Below, in pieces: positions 52,938 to 58,852 of a stretch of 64,000 nucleotides of DNA. The translations under genes and the position numbers were made by a program. This DNA is from Fibrobacter sp. UWH6 (GTDB lineage: Bacteria; Fibrobacterota; Fibrobacteria; Fibrobacterales; Fibrobacteraceae): NCBI RefSeq assembly GCF_900142465.1, contig NZ_FRAX01000005.1, positions 174,783-238,782 on the forward strand, given 5' to 3'. Under the pieces are notes generated by a model that worked only from the letters and a program-made list of their open reading frames with translations, was not told the DNA's origin and ran no database searches. How positions within the stretch are numbered: the first letter of the stretch is position 1; each line of letters opens with the position of its first letter.

Positions 52938-52944
52938 GATGGTT

Positions 52945-53094
52945 GAAGAACGTATTGAGTTAGTGGAAAGAGGTTTACCACTTCGGAAGCTAAGCTTTTT
53001 GAACGAAGCCACAGTACCGTATGCAAGAGTTCGCCGCCTTGTCTTACGTTCTTCACTTTATTATAAAAGACGTTCTTGATGGAGCGTCTTTTTA
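52945..53094 (+). ncRNA. Structured RNA family A, copy 2
   Basis: The same plan as copy 1: identical ten-base closing stem, AGTGG/CCACT hairpin with internal GAGGTT, a middle hairpin CTTCG/CGAAG, GCAAG/CTTGT with loop AGTTCGCCGC, and an identical terminator. Copies 2 and 3 differ by one deleted base and a few changes, and share 80 bases of upstream sequence, so one is a recent duplicate of the other. Confidence 0.75.
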
Positions 53095-53163
53095 TTTTTT
53101 TATGTTTTTTTAACGTTAAATGCCTAGCAAACCCGCATTAAACAAGGGTTTGTTTTCTTTATG

Positions 53164-53197
53164 TTTTATAGGGGCTGTTTTTGAACCTGGATAAATC
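53164..53197 (+). repeat. Array repeat R4
   Basis: 34 bp of subtype II, differing from R2 by one base. The 55-60 bases to its left (AACGTTAAATGCCTAGCAA and on) are also shared with the left flank of R2. Confidence 0.85.
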
Positions 53198-53263
53198 TGA
53201 AAAACTCTCCAAAATTCAGGGAGTTGTTAGGATTGTTTAACACGAATATGTAGTAAACAGCAT

Positions 53264-53497
53264 CTATTTCTTGTTGCGGAAAAAGTTTGCCCAATAAGGA
53301 TTTTCCTTATCAAACAAATCTTTTTCCTCTTTGGTAAAATTCTTCGGATAGTCACCGAATAAAAACAGAATCTTTTTTTTATCAAAAGATACAGCATAAT
53401 TCCCCAAAAAATCAATGTAGTCAACCCACCATATTTTATCGTCCTCTTTTTCCTTATAAAACTCGAACTTTCTCGTCTCTTTGTCAACCGTAATCAT
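53264..53497 (-). CDS. Small acidic/aromatic protein, 77 residues, unknown
   Basis: I do not recognise this protein. It is rich in Lys, Asp, Phe and Trp (KIWWVDYIDFLGNY, ILFLFGDYPKNF, KENPYWANFF) and looks like a small globular cytoplasmic protein. GGGGAGAGG lies before the ATG, and TATATT with the array's usual AAAGAGG neighbour lies just upstream, so it has its own promoter. It fills the unit between R4 and R5, one gene per unit as elsewhere in the array. Confidence 0.65.
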   Translation of the reverse strand: MITVDKETRKFEFYKEKEDDKIWWVDYIDFLGNYAVSFDKKKILFLFGDYPKNFTKEEKDLFDKENPYWANFFRNKK

Positions 53498-53531
53498 ACT
53501 TAACCTCTCCCCATAATATACCTCTTTTCAG

Positions 53532-53565
53532 TTTTATAAGGGCTGTTTTGACGCCTAGGTAAATC
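53532..53565 (+). repeat. Array repeat R5
   Basis: 34 bp of subtype II: TTTTATAAGGGCTG, TTTTGACGCC, TAGGTAAATC. GGGC and GCC can pair around the T-run. Confidence 0.8.
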
Positions 53566-53611
53566 TTTAAGATTTGGACTGCTATAGCTTCAACAAAAGA
53601 TGAATCAATGA

Positions 53612-53721
53612 TTGAAGGTGTTAAAATTTTCAAAGCCCCATAAATGGTCGAGGACGGCCTCCTGCAAGAGTACCGTCCCCTTTCCAGTCTTACAACGGGT
53701 TGCAGCCCTAAAACCTTCAAG
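53612..53721 (-). ncRNA. Structured RNA C
   Basis: On the minus strand a promoter TTGACA-17-TATATT (53757-53729) starts transcription at about 53721. The RNA opens TTGAAGGT, which pairs with ACCTTCAA at its end (53612-53619). Inside are GGACGG/CCGTCC (53673 and 53652) and GGG/CCC hairpins. The 29-base promoter is identical to that of RNA D at 55291. An open frame covers the region on the same strand but has no coding character. Confidence 0.65.
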
Positions 53722-53728
53722 CACTCCC

Positions 53729-53757
53729 AATATACCTCTTTAACCAATAATTGTCAA
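53729..53757 (-). promoter_or_regulatory. Promoter of RNA C
   Basis: TTGACA, 17 bases (ATTATTGGTTAAAGAGG), TATATT, read on the minus strand. A near-consensus sigma-70 promoter, identical over 29 bases to 55291-55319. Confidence 0.85.
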
Positions 53758-53772
53758 TACCCCATGCCAGAG

Positions 53773-53807
53773 TTTTATTTAGGTTGTTTTTGACGCCTAG
53801 GTAAATC
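53773..53807 (+). repeat. Array repeat R6
   Basis: 35 bp of subtype II: TTTTATTTAGGTTG, TTTTTGACGCC, TAGGTAAATC. One base longer than the other copies, in the T-run. Confidence 0.8.
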
Positions 53808-53814
53808 AGAATAA

Positions 53815-53918
53815 AAAAGTAGAATGTTCTGGCGGCCCGTTACCTCGCCATAAAGTGCGTTACCTTTCGGCACGTGACCAAGTGTTTCGGACTTGACACT
53901 TACTAGAAACATTCTACA
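53815..53918 (-). ncRNA. Structured RNA family B, copy 2
   Basis: Read on the minus strand: closing stem TAGAATGTT/AACATTCTA followed by CTTTTTTATT. AAGTGT/ACACTT encloses CAAGTCCGAA, a central GTGC/GCAC hairpin follows, and GGCG/CGCC encloses the same 11-base loop AGGTAACGGGC as copy 1. The promoter is TTGATA-17-TATATT at 53952-53925, with a predicted start at the first base of the stem. Stems differ from copy 1 by compensating changes while loops are conserved. Confidence 0.82.
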
Positions 53919-53924
53919 CCTTCA

Positions 53925-53952
53925 ATATACCGCTTTATTCGGAGAATATCAA
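53925..53952 (-). promoter_or_regulatory. Promoter of ncRNA B copy 2
   Basis: TTGATA, 17 bases (TTCTCCGAATAAAGCGG), TATATT on the minus strand. The -35 box lies one base from R7. Confidence 0.75.
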
Positions 53953-53953
53953 G

Positions 53954-53987
53954 TTTTATTTAGGTTGTTTTGATGCTTAGGTAAATC
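53954..53987 (+). repeat. Array repeat R7
   Basis: 34 bp, identical to R3, and followed by the same 80-base stretch that leads to ncRNA A. Confidence 0.85.
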
Positions 53988-54039
53988 TTAGGGTGATTTT
54001 CACCTTTTTTTCGTCAATTTCTGTAGAGACCATTTGCAT
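53977..54039 (-). CDS. Possible 20-residue peptide, copy 2
   Basis: Second copy of the short frame at 52852 (MQMVSTEIDEKKVKITLRFT), ending inside R7. Low support for translation; see copy 1. Confidence 0.25.
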   Translation of the reverse strand: MQMVSTEIDEKKVKITLRFT

Positions 54040-54069
54040 TTCTCTAAGAAAAGAGGTATGTTGATGGTT

Positions 54070-54219
54070 GAAGAACGTATGAGTTAGTGGAAAGAGGTTT
54101 ACCACTTCGGAAGCTAAGCTTTTTGAACGAAGCCACAGTACCGTATGCAAGAGTTCGCCGCCTTGTCTTACGTTCTTCACTTTATTATAAAAGACGTTCT
54201 TGATGGAGCGTCTTTTTTT
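54070..54219 (+). ncRNA. Structured RNA family A, copy 3
   Basis: Near-identical to copy 2, with one base missing after the first closing-stem strand. The closing stem (54070, 54169), internal hairpins and terminator are kept. Promoter TTGCAT-17-TATGTT at 54034-54062. The transcript ends exactly at R8. Confidence 0.75.
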
Positions 54220-54253
54220 GTTTAAATCGGTATTTTTTGAGATTAGGGAAATC
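54220..54253 (+). repeat. Array repeat R8 (divergent)
   Basis: 34 bp: GTTTAAATCGGTATTTTTTG, AGATTAGGGAAATC. The most divergent copy, but with the same length, T-run position and AAATC end. Confidence 0.6.
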
Positions 54254-54261
54254 TTTTGTCC

Positions 54262-55080
54262 TTATACAATTAAAAAGTCGTCTTCTTTGGCGTTGGGTTC
54301 ATAGCTGCAATCAACTTGGTTTTTGCTGAGGGGAAATTCTGTGTTAAACCTGCAGTTCTTGTAAACTGATTTAGATTCGTGGGGTTTGTCGAGGATGATT
54401 GCGCCTTTAGGAAAAAAGAAGTTGCAAGAGTGAAAATTTGCGTCTCCTTTTCCTCCAATGCAGAATGTGAAACGCCCCTGTTCGTCTGAACCAAAAAAGC
54501 GACATTTTGTAAAGATTGTTTTTTCAACGATATTATCCAATAAGGTAACTGGGCCAACAGGATGAAATTCGTCGATAGTGTAAAAGTTGCTGAAAAGACA
54601 ATGATCAAAAGTTGCGAAAGATTCCTTTCCAATTATGACGCCATCGTTTGGTATGCAACAAAATGCACATTTTGAAAAGTTAGCGCTTGAACCTTCGTCG
54701 ATATATGCACAAATGGGATCATTTGCGCCATCGGAAGATAAGCGACAGTTTGAGAAATTGCCTGATCCTCCATTGGATATGTTGAGGCTTACCTCGTCAA
54801 GGCCTTCGATCAGAATATCTCTAAAATCACCAAAAGAATCCTTTCCGTCGATGCGAACTTTAAAAAATTCTTCTTCTTTTTCGTCTCTCTCAACAAAGAG
54901 GCCTTTGCCGCCATTTTGAATAGAGACTCCCTCATAACAAAAAGTGCATTTAAGAAAAGTTGGCGATGCTGGTCCATCAATAACAACTTCGTCCAAAAAT
55001 ACACAGTGGTCGTATATATCACAACCATTGTTAATAACGAATCGTTCTTCAAAGATTTTTCCTTCGATTTTTTTCTGCAT
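54262..55080 (-). CDS. Beta-helix-like repeat protein, 272 residues
   Basis: I do not recognise the family. The protein consists of about ten imperfect turns with a Cys/Phe-containing core (DHCVFLDEVVIDG, FLKCTFCYEGVSI, FSNCRLSSDG, FSKCAFCCI, FDHCLFSNF, FTKCRFFGS, FHSCNFFFP, YKNCRFNTE), typical of a right-handed parallel beta-helix. It has no signal peptide, so it is probably cytoplasmic. Such folds occur in pentapeptide-like DNA mimics and in phage tail proteins; either fits this phage-associated context. It occupies the unit to the right of R8 and is the largest gene of the subtype II part of the array. Confidence 0.6.
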   Translation of the reverse strand: MQKKIEGKIFEERFVINNGCDIYDHCVFLDEVVIDGPASPTFLKCTFCYEGVSIQNGGKGLFVERDEKEEEFFKVRIDGKDSFGDFRDILIEGLDEVSLNISNGGSGNFSNCRLSSDGANDPICAYIDEGSSANFSKCAFCCIPNDGVIIGKESFATFDHCLFSNFYTIDEFHPVGPVTLLDNIVEKTIFTKCRFFGSDEQGRFTFCIGGKGDANFHSCNFFFPKGAIILDKPHESKSVYKNCRFNTEFPLSKNQVDCSYEPNAKEDDFLIV

Positions 55081-55179
55081 GATGAACTCCTTTGCTGGAC
55101 GGTCGCTTGATTAACATATATTTTTTTGTGACAAATAATGACTTGCTTGATTCTGTTGGAATGTTTTTTGAATTCTGGA

Positions 55180-55284
55180 AATAAATAAGCCCCTTCAAAA
55201 GAAGGGGCTTGTAAAGGCTCTCACGAATTCCATTCCTTACGTGACGCCGGTTGTTTATCAGGGAATGGCTAACGCAACCGGTGT
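55180..55284 (-). ncRNA. Structured RNA D with pseudoknot
   Basis: On the minus strand the promoter at 55319-55291 starts an RNA ending in the terminator AAGCCCCTTC/GAAGGGGCTT (55187-55210) and T-rich tail. CCGGTT pairs with AACCGG (55276/55247) and CCATTCC with GGAATGG (55262/55230). The two stems cross, giving an H-type pseudoknot. CACG/CGTG forms a third stem. No coding frame is evident. Confidence 0.65.
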
Positions 55285-55290
55285 GTCAAT

Positions 55291-55319
55291 AATATACCTC
55301 TTTAACCAATAATTGTCAA
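55291..55319 (-). promoter_or_regulatory. Promoter of RNA D
   Basis: TTGACA-17-TATATT on the minus strand, identical to the RNA C promoter over all 29 bases. It begins six bases after the stop of the phage V-like fragment. Confidence 0.85.
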
Positions 55320-55324
55320 TCCCA

Positions 55325-55438
55325 TTATGGCTTTGGCGGCGAATAAGGGCTGGGAGGTGCAGGAGCATCAGTTGCAGCTGTTGCGTGGGTATGGCCCAGG
55401 AACGACAGCGTAGGCGTGGAGAAATTCGCGTCTTTTAA
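55325..55438 (-). pseudogene. Phage baseplate V-like protein, C-terminal fragment
   Basis: The frame encodes SFLGHTHATAATDAPAPPSP and a Pro-rich end, like the C-terminus of contractile-phage baseplate/spike proteins (GHxH...PPxP). It is cut on its N-terminal side by R9, which is read through in frame. With gp25 and J at 51.6-52.1 kb it restores the phage order V-W-J if the intervening 3.2 kb is removed. The assignment is tentative because only 37 residues remain. Confidence 0.35.
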
Positions 55439-55472
55439 TCTTATAGGGGTTCTTTTTGAACCAGGGGAAAAC
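55439..55472 (+). repeat. Array repeat R9
   Basis: 34 bp, identical to R1. It marks the other end of the phage-derived segment. Confidence 0.9.
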
Positions 55473-55489
55473 ACCAAAGGGAAGCCCGA

Positions 55490-55594
55490 TGTAAAAAAAG
55501 CATTGCCGCTGAGCAATGCAAAAAAAGGCGCCGGCGCATCTCACCTGCATCCGGGACTCTTGTTAATCATCAGGGTGGACTACCATAACAAGTT
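55490..55594 (-). ncRNA. Structured RNA F (candidate)
   Basis: On the minus strand TTGACT-16-TATATT (55629-55602) predicts a start near 55594. The RNA has CTTGTT/AACAAG and a GC-rich palindrome (GGCGCCGGCGCC-like). It ends in the hairpin GCATTGC/GCAATGC with T-runs on both sides (55500-55519). It fills the unit R9-R10. A single copy, so there is no covariation support. Confidence 0.5.
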
Positions 55595-55630
55595 CAATAC
55601 AAATATAACTCTTTTTTAGGGAAAGTCAAA

Positions 55631-55664
55631 TCTTATAGGGATTCTTTTTGAACCAGGGGAAAAC
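55631..55664 (+). repeat. Array repeat R10
   Basis: 34 bp of subtype I, one base different from R1. It overlaps the region just upstream of the RNA F promoter. Confidence 0.9.
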
Positions 55665-55767
55665 GAAAAGCAAAATCTACAATCAAAAATGCGTCATTTT
55701 CGCATTATTCATATAAAAAACGCAGTAACATTTGCAAAATTCATAGGAAAAATGTATTTTCAGTACT

Positions 55768-57090
55768 ATGAAGAGATCCATCAGCAAACAACTTTTAGAT
55801 TGGAAAAACAAAGCCAAGCGAAAGCCACTGGTAATAACCGGCGCTAGACAGTGCGGAAAAACATACGCCATCAAGGAATTTGGAACGCAGGAATTTGCAA
55901 ATTTCGCCTACATCAATTTTGAAGGGAACGAAGCCCTGAAATCCATTTTCGATTACGATCTGGATGTCAAGCGCATCGTTCGCGAGCTTACCCTTTATTC
56001 CGGTCAAAAAATCGAAGCGGGCAAAACCCTGCTTTTCTTTGATGAAATCCAGGCTTGCCCCAAGGCCATCACCAGCCTAAAATACTTCTGCGAAAACATG
56101 CCGGAACTCCATGTGATTGCCGCGGGTTCACTTCTCGGAGTCGTCATCCGGCAACAAGAAATTTCATTCCCCGTCGGCAAGGTGGAACGCCTGCAAATGT
56201 TCCCCATGAGTTTCGAGGAATTCGTTATGGCTAGCGAAAACGGCGAGACTCTTTTGCAGGCGGCCAAGTCCACTGAAGCTTTTGAACCGCTGCGAACTGT
56301 TTTCGCAGAGCCTCTCGAAAAGTTGTTGCGCTACTATTATATTGTCGGAGGGATGCCCGAAGCCGTAGCCACCTTTTTTGAAACCCACGACTTTGAAGCA
56401 GTCAGCCAGGTTCTTTCCAACATCCTGCAGGATTACAGCGACGACTTTTCAAAGCATGCCCCCATTCACGATGTTCCAAAGCTACACCTGATTTGGGATT
56501 CCGTGCCAAAGCAACTTGCAAAGGACAACAACAAGTTTGTCTTCTCCCATGTCAAGGCGGGCAAGCGAGCTGCAGATCTGGAAGACGCTTTGCAATGGTT
56601 TTTCAGCGCAGGTCTGTTGCATAAGCTCGAGTGCGTTACCAACGCGGAACTCCCGCTTTCAAACAACGCAGAAGGATCGATCTTCAAAGTCTATATGAGC
56701 GATGTAGGTTTGCTTCGTGTAAAATCCGGTCTGGACCCGCAGACAATCCTTAACGAGACACCTCTTTACGCCACCTTCAAGGGTGCGCTTACAGAAAACT
56801 TTGTTCTAAACGAACTTCTAAAACAGAACTTTCATCCTTATTTCTGGCGTTCAGAAAACACAGCCGAACTGGACTTTCTCCTTGAAGTCAGGAATGAACT
56901 GATTCCAGTAGAAGTCAAAGCCGAAAAGCACACTAAGGCCAAAAGCTACAACCAGTTCTGCAAAAAATTCAAACCGAAAAAAGGTCTAAAACTTTCCATG
57001 AAAAATGCTGGAACCACTAGTGTCGAAGAAACCGAAACCTTGATGTTGCCGCTTTACGAAAGCTTTAGGGTGATGGAGCTTGTTTCATAA
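55768..57090 (+). CDS. AAA ATPase with DUF4143 C-terminus (array unit R10-R11)
   Basis: A 440-residue DUF4143-type ATPase: Walker A TGARQCGKTYAIKEFG near residue 24, LLFFDEIQACPKAI as the Walker B block, AAGSLLGVV as sensor-like segment, and a C-terminal nuclease-like domain (YFWRSENTAELDFLLEV, IPVEVKAEKHTKAKS) with the Glu/Asp-Asp-Glu-Lys pattern. It is the largest gene in the array and lies between R10 and R11. The stop codon is inside R11, so the repeat is part of its 3' end. Third ATPase of this group in the window; the role is unknown. Confidence 0.8.
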   Translation: MKRSISKQLLDWKNKAKRKPLVITGARQCGKTYAIKEFGTQEFANFAYINFEGNEALKSIFDYDLDVKRIVRELTLYSGQKIEAGKTLLFFDEIQACPKAITSLKYFCENMPELHVIAAGSLLGVVIRQQEISFPVGKVERLQMFPMSFEEFVMASENGETLLQAAKSTEAFEPLRTVFAEPLEKLLRYYYIVGGMPEAVATFFETHDFEAVSQVLSNILQDYSDDFSKHAPIHDVPKLHLIWDSVPKQLAKDNNKFVFSHVKAGKRAADLEDALQWFFSAGLLHKLECVTNAELPLSNNAEGSIFKVYMSDVGLLRVKSGLDPQTILNETPLYATFKGALTENFVLNELLKQNFHPYFWRSENTAELDFLLEVRNELIPVEVKAEKHTKAKSYNQFCKKFKPKKGLKLSMKNAGTTSVEETETLMLPLYESFRVMELVS

Positions 57091-57117
57091 GGGTTCTTTT
57101 TGAACCTGGGAGAAAAC
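57084..57117 (+). repeat. Array repeat R11
   Basis: 34 bp: TTCATAAGGGTTC, TTTTT, GAACCTGGGAGAAAAC. It contains the TAA stop codon of the ATPase gene. Confidence 0.85.
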
Positions 57118-57184
57118 TTAAGAATAATAGAAGAACGTGACTCAAACGGAATTCTTATATTAGAGTGTACTTTGGAGGGCTAAT

Positions 57185-57406
57185 ATGGCCGAAGTTTACG
57201 AAAAAGATGAAAACGACATTATCAAGGTTGTTAATTCTGTCAAGAAAAATCCGGTTACTATAAAGCCGAGACTCGTTGATTGGTGCGACTGGGATATTTT
57301 TGTTTTAATGGGAAAATCCTGGAATAAGCATCACAACGACAAGGTGGACATCGGCGATGGCTTTGATGACAAGCGTTTTGAAAAGTACCTCGGCGAAGAT
57401 TACTAA
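57185..57406 (+). CDS. Small hydrophilic protein, 73 residues, unknown
   Basis: I do not recognise this protein. It is acidic, with a Trp-rich centre (LVDWCDWDIFVLMGKSWNKH) and an acidic end (DDKRFEKYLGEDY). GGAGGG precedes the ATG and TATATT-like promoter sequence lies upstream. A proper terminator follows at 57428. It is the only gene of unit R11-R12, again one independently transcribed gene per unit. Confidence 0.65.
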   Translation: MAEVYEKDENDIIKVVNSVKKNPVTIKPRLVDWCDWDIFVLMGKSWNKHHNDKVDIGDGFDDKRFEKYLGEDY

Positions 57407-57427
57407 ATCCACAAGAATTTAGCTATC

Positions 57428-57459
57428 AGCCCTTCCTGAAATCCGGAGGGGCTATTTTT
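57428..57459 (+). terminator. Terminator of unit R11-R12
   Basis: AGCCCTTCC pairs with GGAGGGGCT around TGAAATCC and is followed by ATTTTTG. Confidence 0.8.
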
Positions 57460-57491
57460 GTACTATGTCTGCAATCCAGGATTTCATTTTA

Positions 57492-57525
57492 TCTTATAGG
57501 GGTTCTTTTTGAACCAGGGGAAAAC
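57492..57525 (+). repeat. Array repeat R12
   Basis: 34 bp, identical to R1 and R9. Confidence 0.9.
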
Positions 57526-57591
57526 TTAAACATTTAACCTTGATTAACTTTTAGTTTAACCATTTGGTTAAAAAGAGTGTATATTTATCGT

Positions 57592-57843
57592 ATGGAAAAG
57601 CAGAAAGCAAAAATCCTGGATATCATACTGAAGCAGATTACATTCTTCTGCTTGTATTGGGGTTTTTACGCCATCGGCTGGCATTATTGCACAACAATAA
57701 AAATGAACGGCTATTGTACTATATTTTACGATTCAGCAATATTTGTCCCACTGCTTTCAACAGTTTTTTACATAGCAGGCGCAATAGCCGTGCAATTGAA
57801 CATCACTTCGCCGTCTTCAAAGCCTTCTGATAAGCAGTCTTGA
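57592..57843 (+). CDS. Small two-span membrane protein, 83 residues
   Basis: I do not recognise the family. After a short basic start (MEKQKAKILD) come two hydrophobic segments (about 15-33 and 45-70, with TIFYDSAIFVPLLSTVFYIA) and a polar tail. It is a likely inner-membrane protein. TATATT at 57579 lies only seven bases before the ATG, so the message may be leaderless. The stop codon ends one base before R13. Unit R12-R13 contains only this gene. Confidence 0.6.
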   Translation: MEKQKAKILDIILKQITFFCLYWGFYAIGWHYCTTIKMNGYCTIFYDSAIFVPLLSTVFYIAGAIAVQLNITSPSSKPSDKQS

Positions 57844-57877
57844 TCTTATAGGGGTTCTTTTTGAACCAGGGGAAAAC
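57844..57877 (+). repeat. Array repeat R13
   Basis: 34 bp, identical to R1, starting directly after the preceding stop codon. Confidence 0.9.
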
Positions 57878-57988
57878 GAAGTAAGCCAAAATGGTTACAA
57901 AGATGCTTTGTATGGGAATATGATTGTTCCATCTTTTTAAAAAGATGGATATTTTTATTGATTTTGTATATATTCACATAGGGTATAT

Positions 57989-58243
57989 ATGGAATTCTTA
58001 ATAGAAATAGCATTGATTATGGTACTTCCGTTGGCTTTGCCAATGGTTACGGGTTTGGTGTCTGCTATATTCTTTGGTTTTGTTCACTTATTTAGGAATA
58101 AGTATGTGGTGTTCGTTTTGACATTGCTGTCTTTCGTTTTTTTCTATGAATGTGTAAAATGGTCTCTCCGTTTTCCTTCGTCAATGGAGAACGATTGGTT
58201 TACTAGAGACATCGTTCCATTTTTAAATGTGACATTTTACTAA
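57989..58243 (+). CDS. Small membrane protein, 84 residues
   Basis: I do not recognise this protein. It has two strongly hydrophobic segments (MEFLIEIALIMVLPLALPMV onward, and VVFVLTLLSFVFFYE) separated by a basic loop, and a short polar C-terminus. It is probably an inner-membrane protein. TATATATT-like promoter sequence lies just upstream, and there is no strong ribosome site. It belongs to unit R13-R14 together with the candidate RNA E. Like its neighbour at 57592 it could be a membrane toxin or an effector, but nothing in the sequence proves that. Confidence 0.55.
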   Translation: MEFLIEIALIMVLPLALPMVTGLVSAIFFGFVHLFRNKYVVFVLTLLSFVFFYECVKWSLRFPSSMENDWFTRDIVPFLNVTFY

Positions 58244-58320
58244 CATTTTGCCACGGTAAATCGTATGTTTGACGAAGAAATCGTTAAACATGGCGGCTTG
58301 TTTTGGCTTATATTGACTCT

Positions 58321-58398
58321 CTACAGAAAGTATCTATCCAGGTAGACGGTTCTACCGTTGAGTGTGTCGCTGCATCCTACAAGGGGGTGCCGTTTTTC
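58321..58398 (+). ncRNA. Candidate structured RNA E
   Basis: TATATT at 58309 with a weak -35. The hairpin GGTAG/CTACC is followed by GCATCC/GGGTGC and CGTTTTT, ending at R14. A 26-codon frame from 58265 overlaps its start, so the -10 may be chance. At least the terminator is convincing. Confidence 0.35.
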
Positions 58399-58399
58399 A

Positions 58400-58433
58400 T
58401 CTTATAGGGTTCTTTTTGAACCCAGCAAAAAAC
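58400..58433 (+). repeat. Array repeat R14
   Basis: 34 bp: TCTTATAGGGTTC, TTTTT, GAACCCAGCAAAAAAC. Last copy seen; its end overlaps the stop codon of the converging HI0074-like gene. Confidence 0.8.
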
Positions 58434-58852
58434 TACAGCTTATTTTCGGCAGAGTTCTCTAGTACAGAAATCTTAGATTCCAAGGTCGTCTTGAAGTTAT
58501 CGAACAAGTTAATATAACTTGAATAGACGCGGTCCAAAACAGCATTAAATGCTTCTTCATCGTAAATGTGCGTTGCGGAATTGCGATCCTTCAACATCTG
58601 AAGCCATACCGATTCATCATTCAGGAATCCGTACTTAAATCCGGCACGGAGAATTTCTCGAGGAGATCCATTCTCGGCCTCCTCGATTCCATGCGCTCGC
58701 ATCAACTCTTGAAGGGTTTTCCAGGCCAACTCAAAAGCCAAACCAAACTGGCCAATCACACCTGTTCTATAAATTTCATCCGCCAAAGCTTTTGCCTTTT
58801 CAGACTTTTTCAGAACATCAAAACAGTTTTTGAAATTATCAAACTTCTGCAT
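58433..58852 (-). CDS. HI0074-type nucleotidyltransferase substrate-binding protein
   Basis: A 139-residue helical (HEPN-related) protein: FDNFKNCFDVLKKSEKAKAL, FGLAFELAWKTLQELMRAHG, SPREILRAGFKYGFL and MLKDRNSATHIYDEE are characteristic. With its nucleotidyltransferase partner it forms a HEPN-MNT pair, now regarded as a possible toxin-antitoxin system. GGGAG lies before the ATG at 58852, preferred over an ATG six codons upstream. It overlaps the partner gene by 14 bases. The stop codon touches R14, which ties the pair to the array. Confidence 0.85.
   Translation of the reverse strand: MQKFDNFKNCFDVLKKSEKAKALADEIYRTGVIGQFGLAFELAWKTLQELMRAHGIEEAENGSPREILRAGFKYGFLNDESVWLQMLKDRNSATHIYDEEAFNAVLDRVYSSYINLFDNFKTTLESKISVLENSAENKL

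Noticed and set aside
53484..53747. An 87-codon minus-strand frame over RNA C
   Set aside because: It begins at the promoter -10 region of RNA C, lacks a ribosome site, and the pairing segments explain the sequence better.
53977..54180. A 67-codon minus-strand frame antisense to RNA A copy 3
   Set aside because: Most of it is antisense to a structured RNA, and copy 2 shows no matching constraint beyond the last 20 codons, which are listed separately with low confidence.
51548..58433. CRISPR array
   Set aside because: Repeats are 34-35 bp but spacers are 100-2200 bp and contain genes and RNAs; no cas gene is present.
51548..58433. Classical integron with attC sites
   Set aside because: attC sites are longer and variable with RYYYAAC/GTTRRRY ends, and cassette genes share an orientation. 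Here repeats are uniform, lack those cores, genes face both ways, and no integrase is seen.
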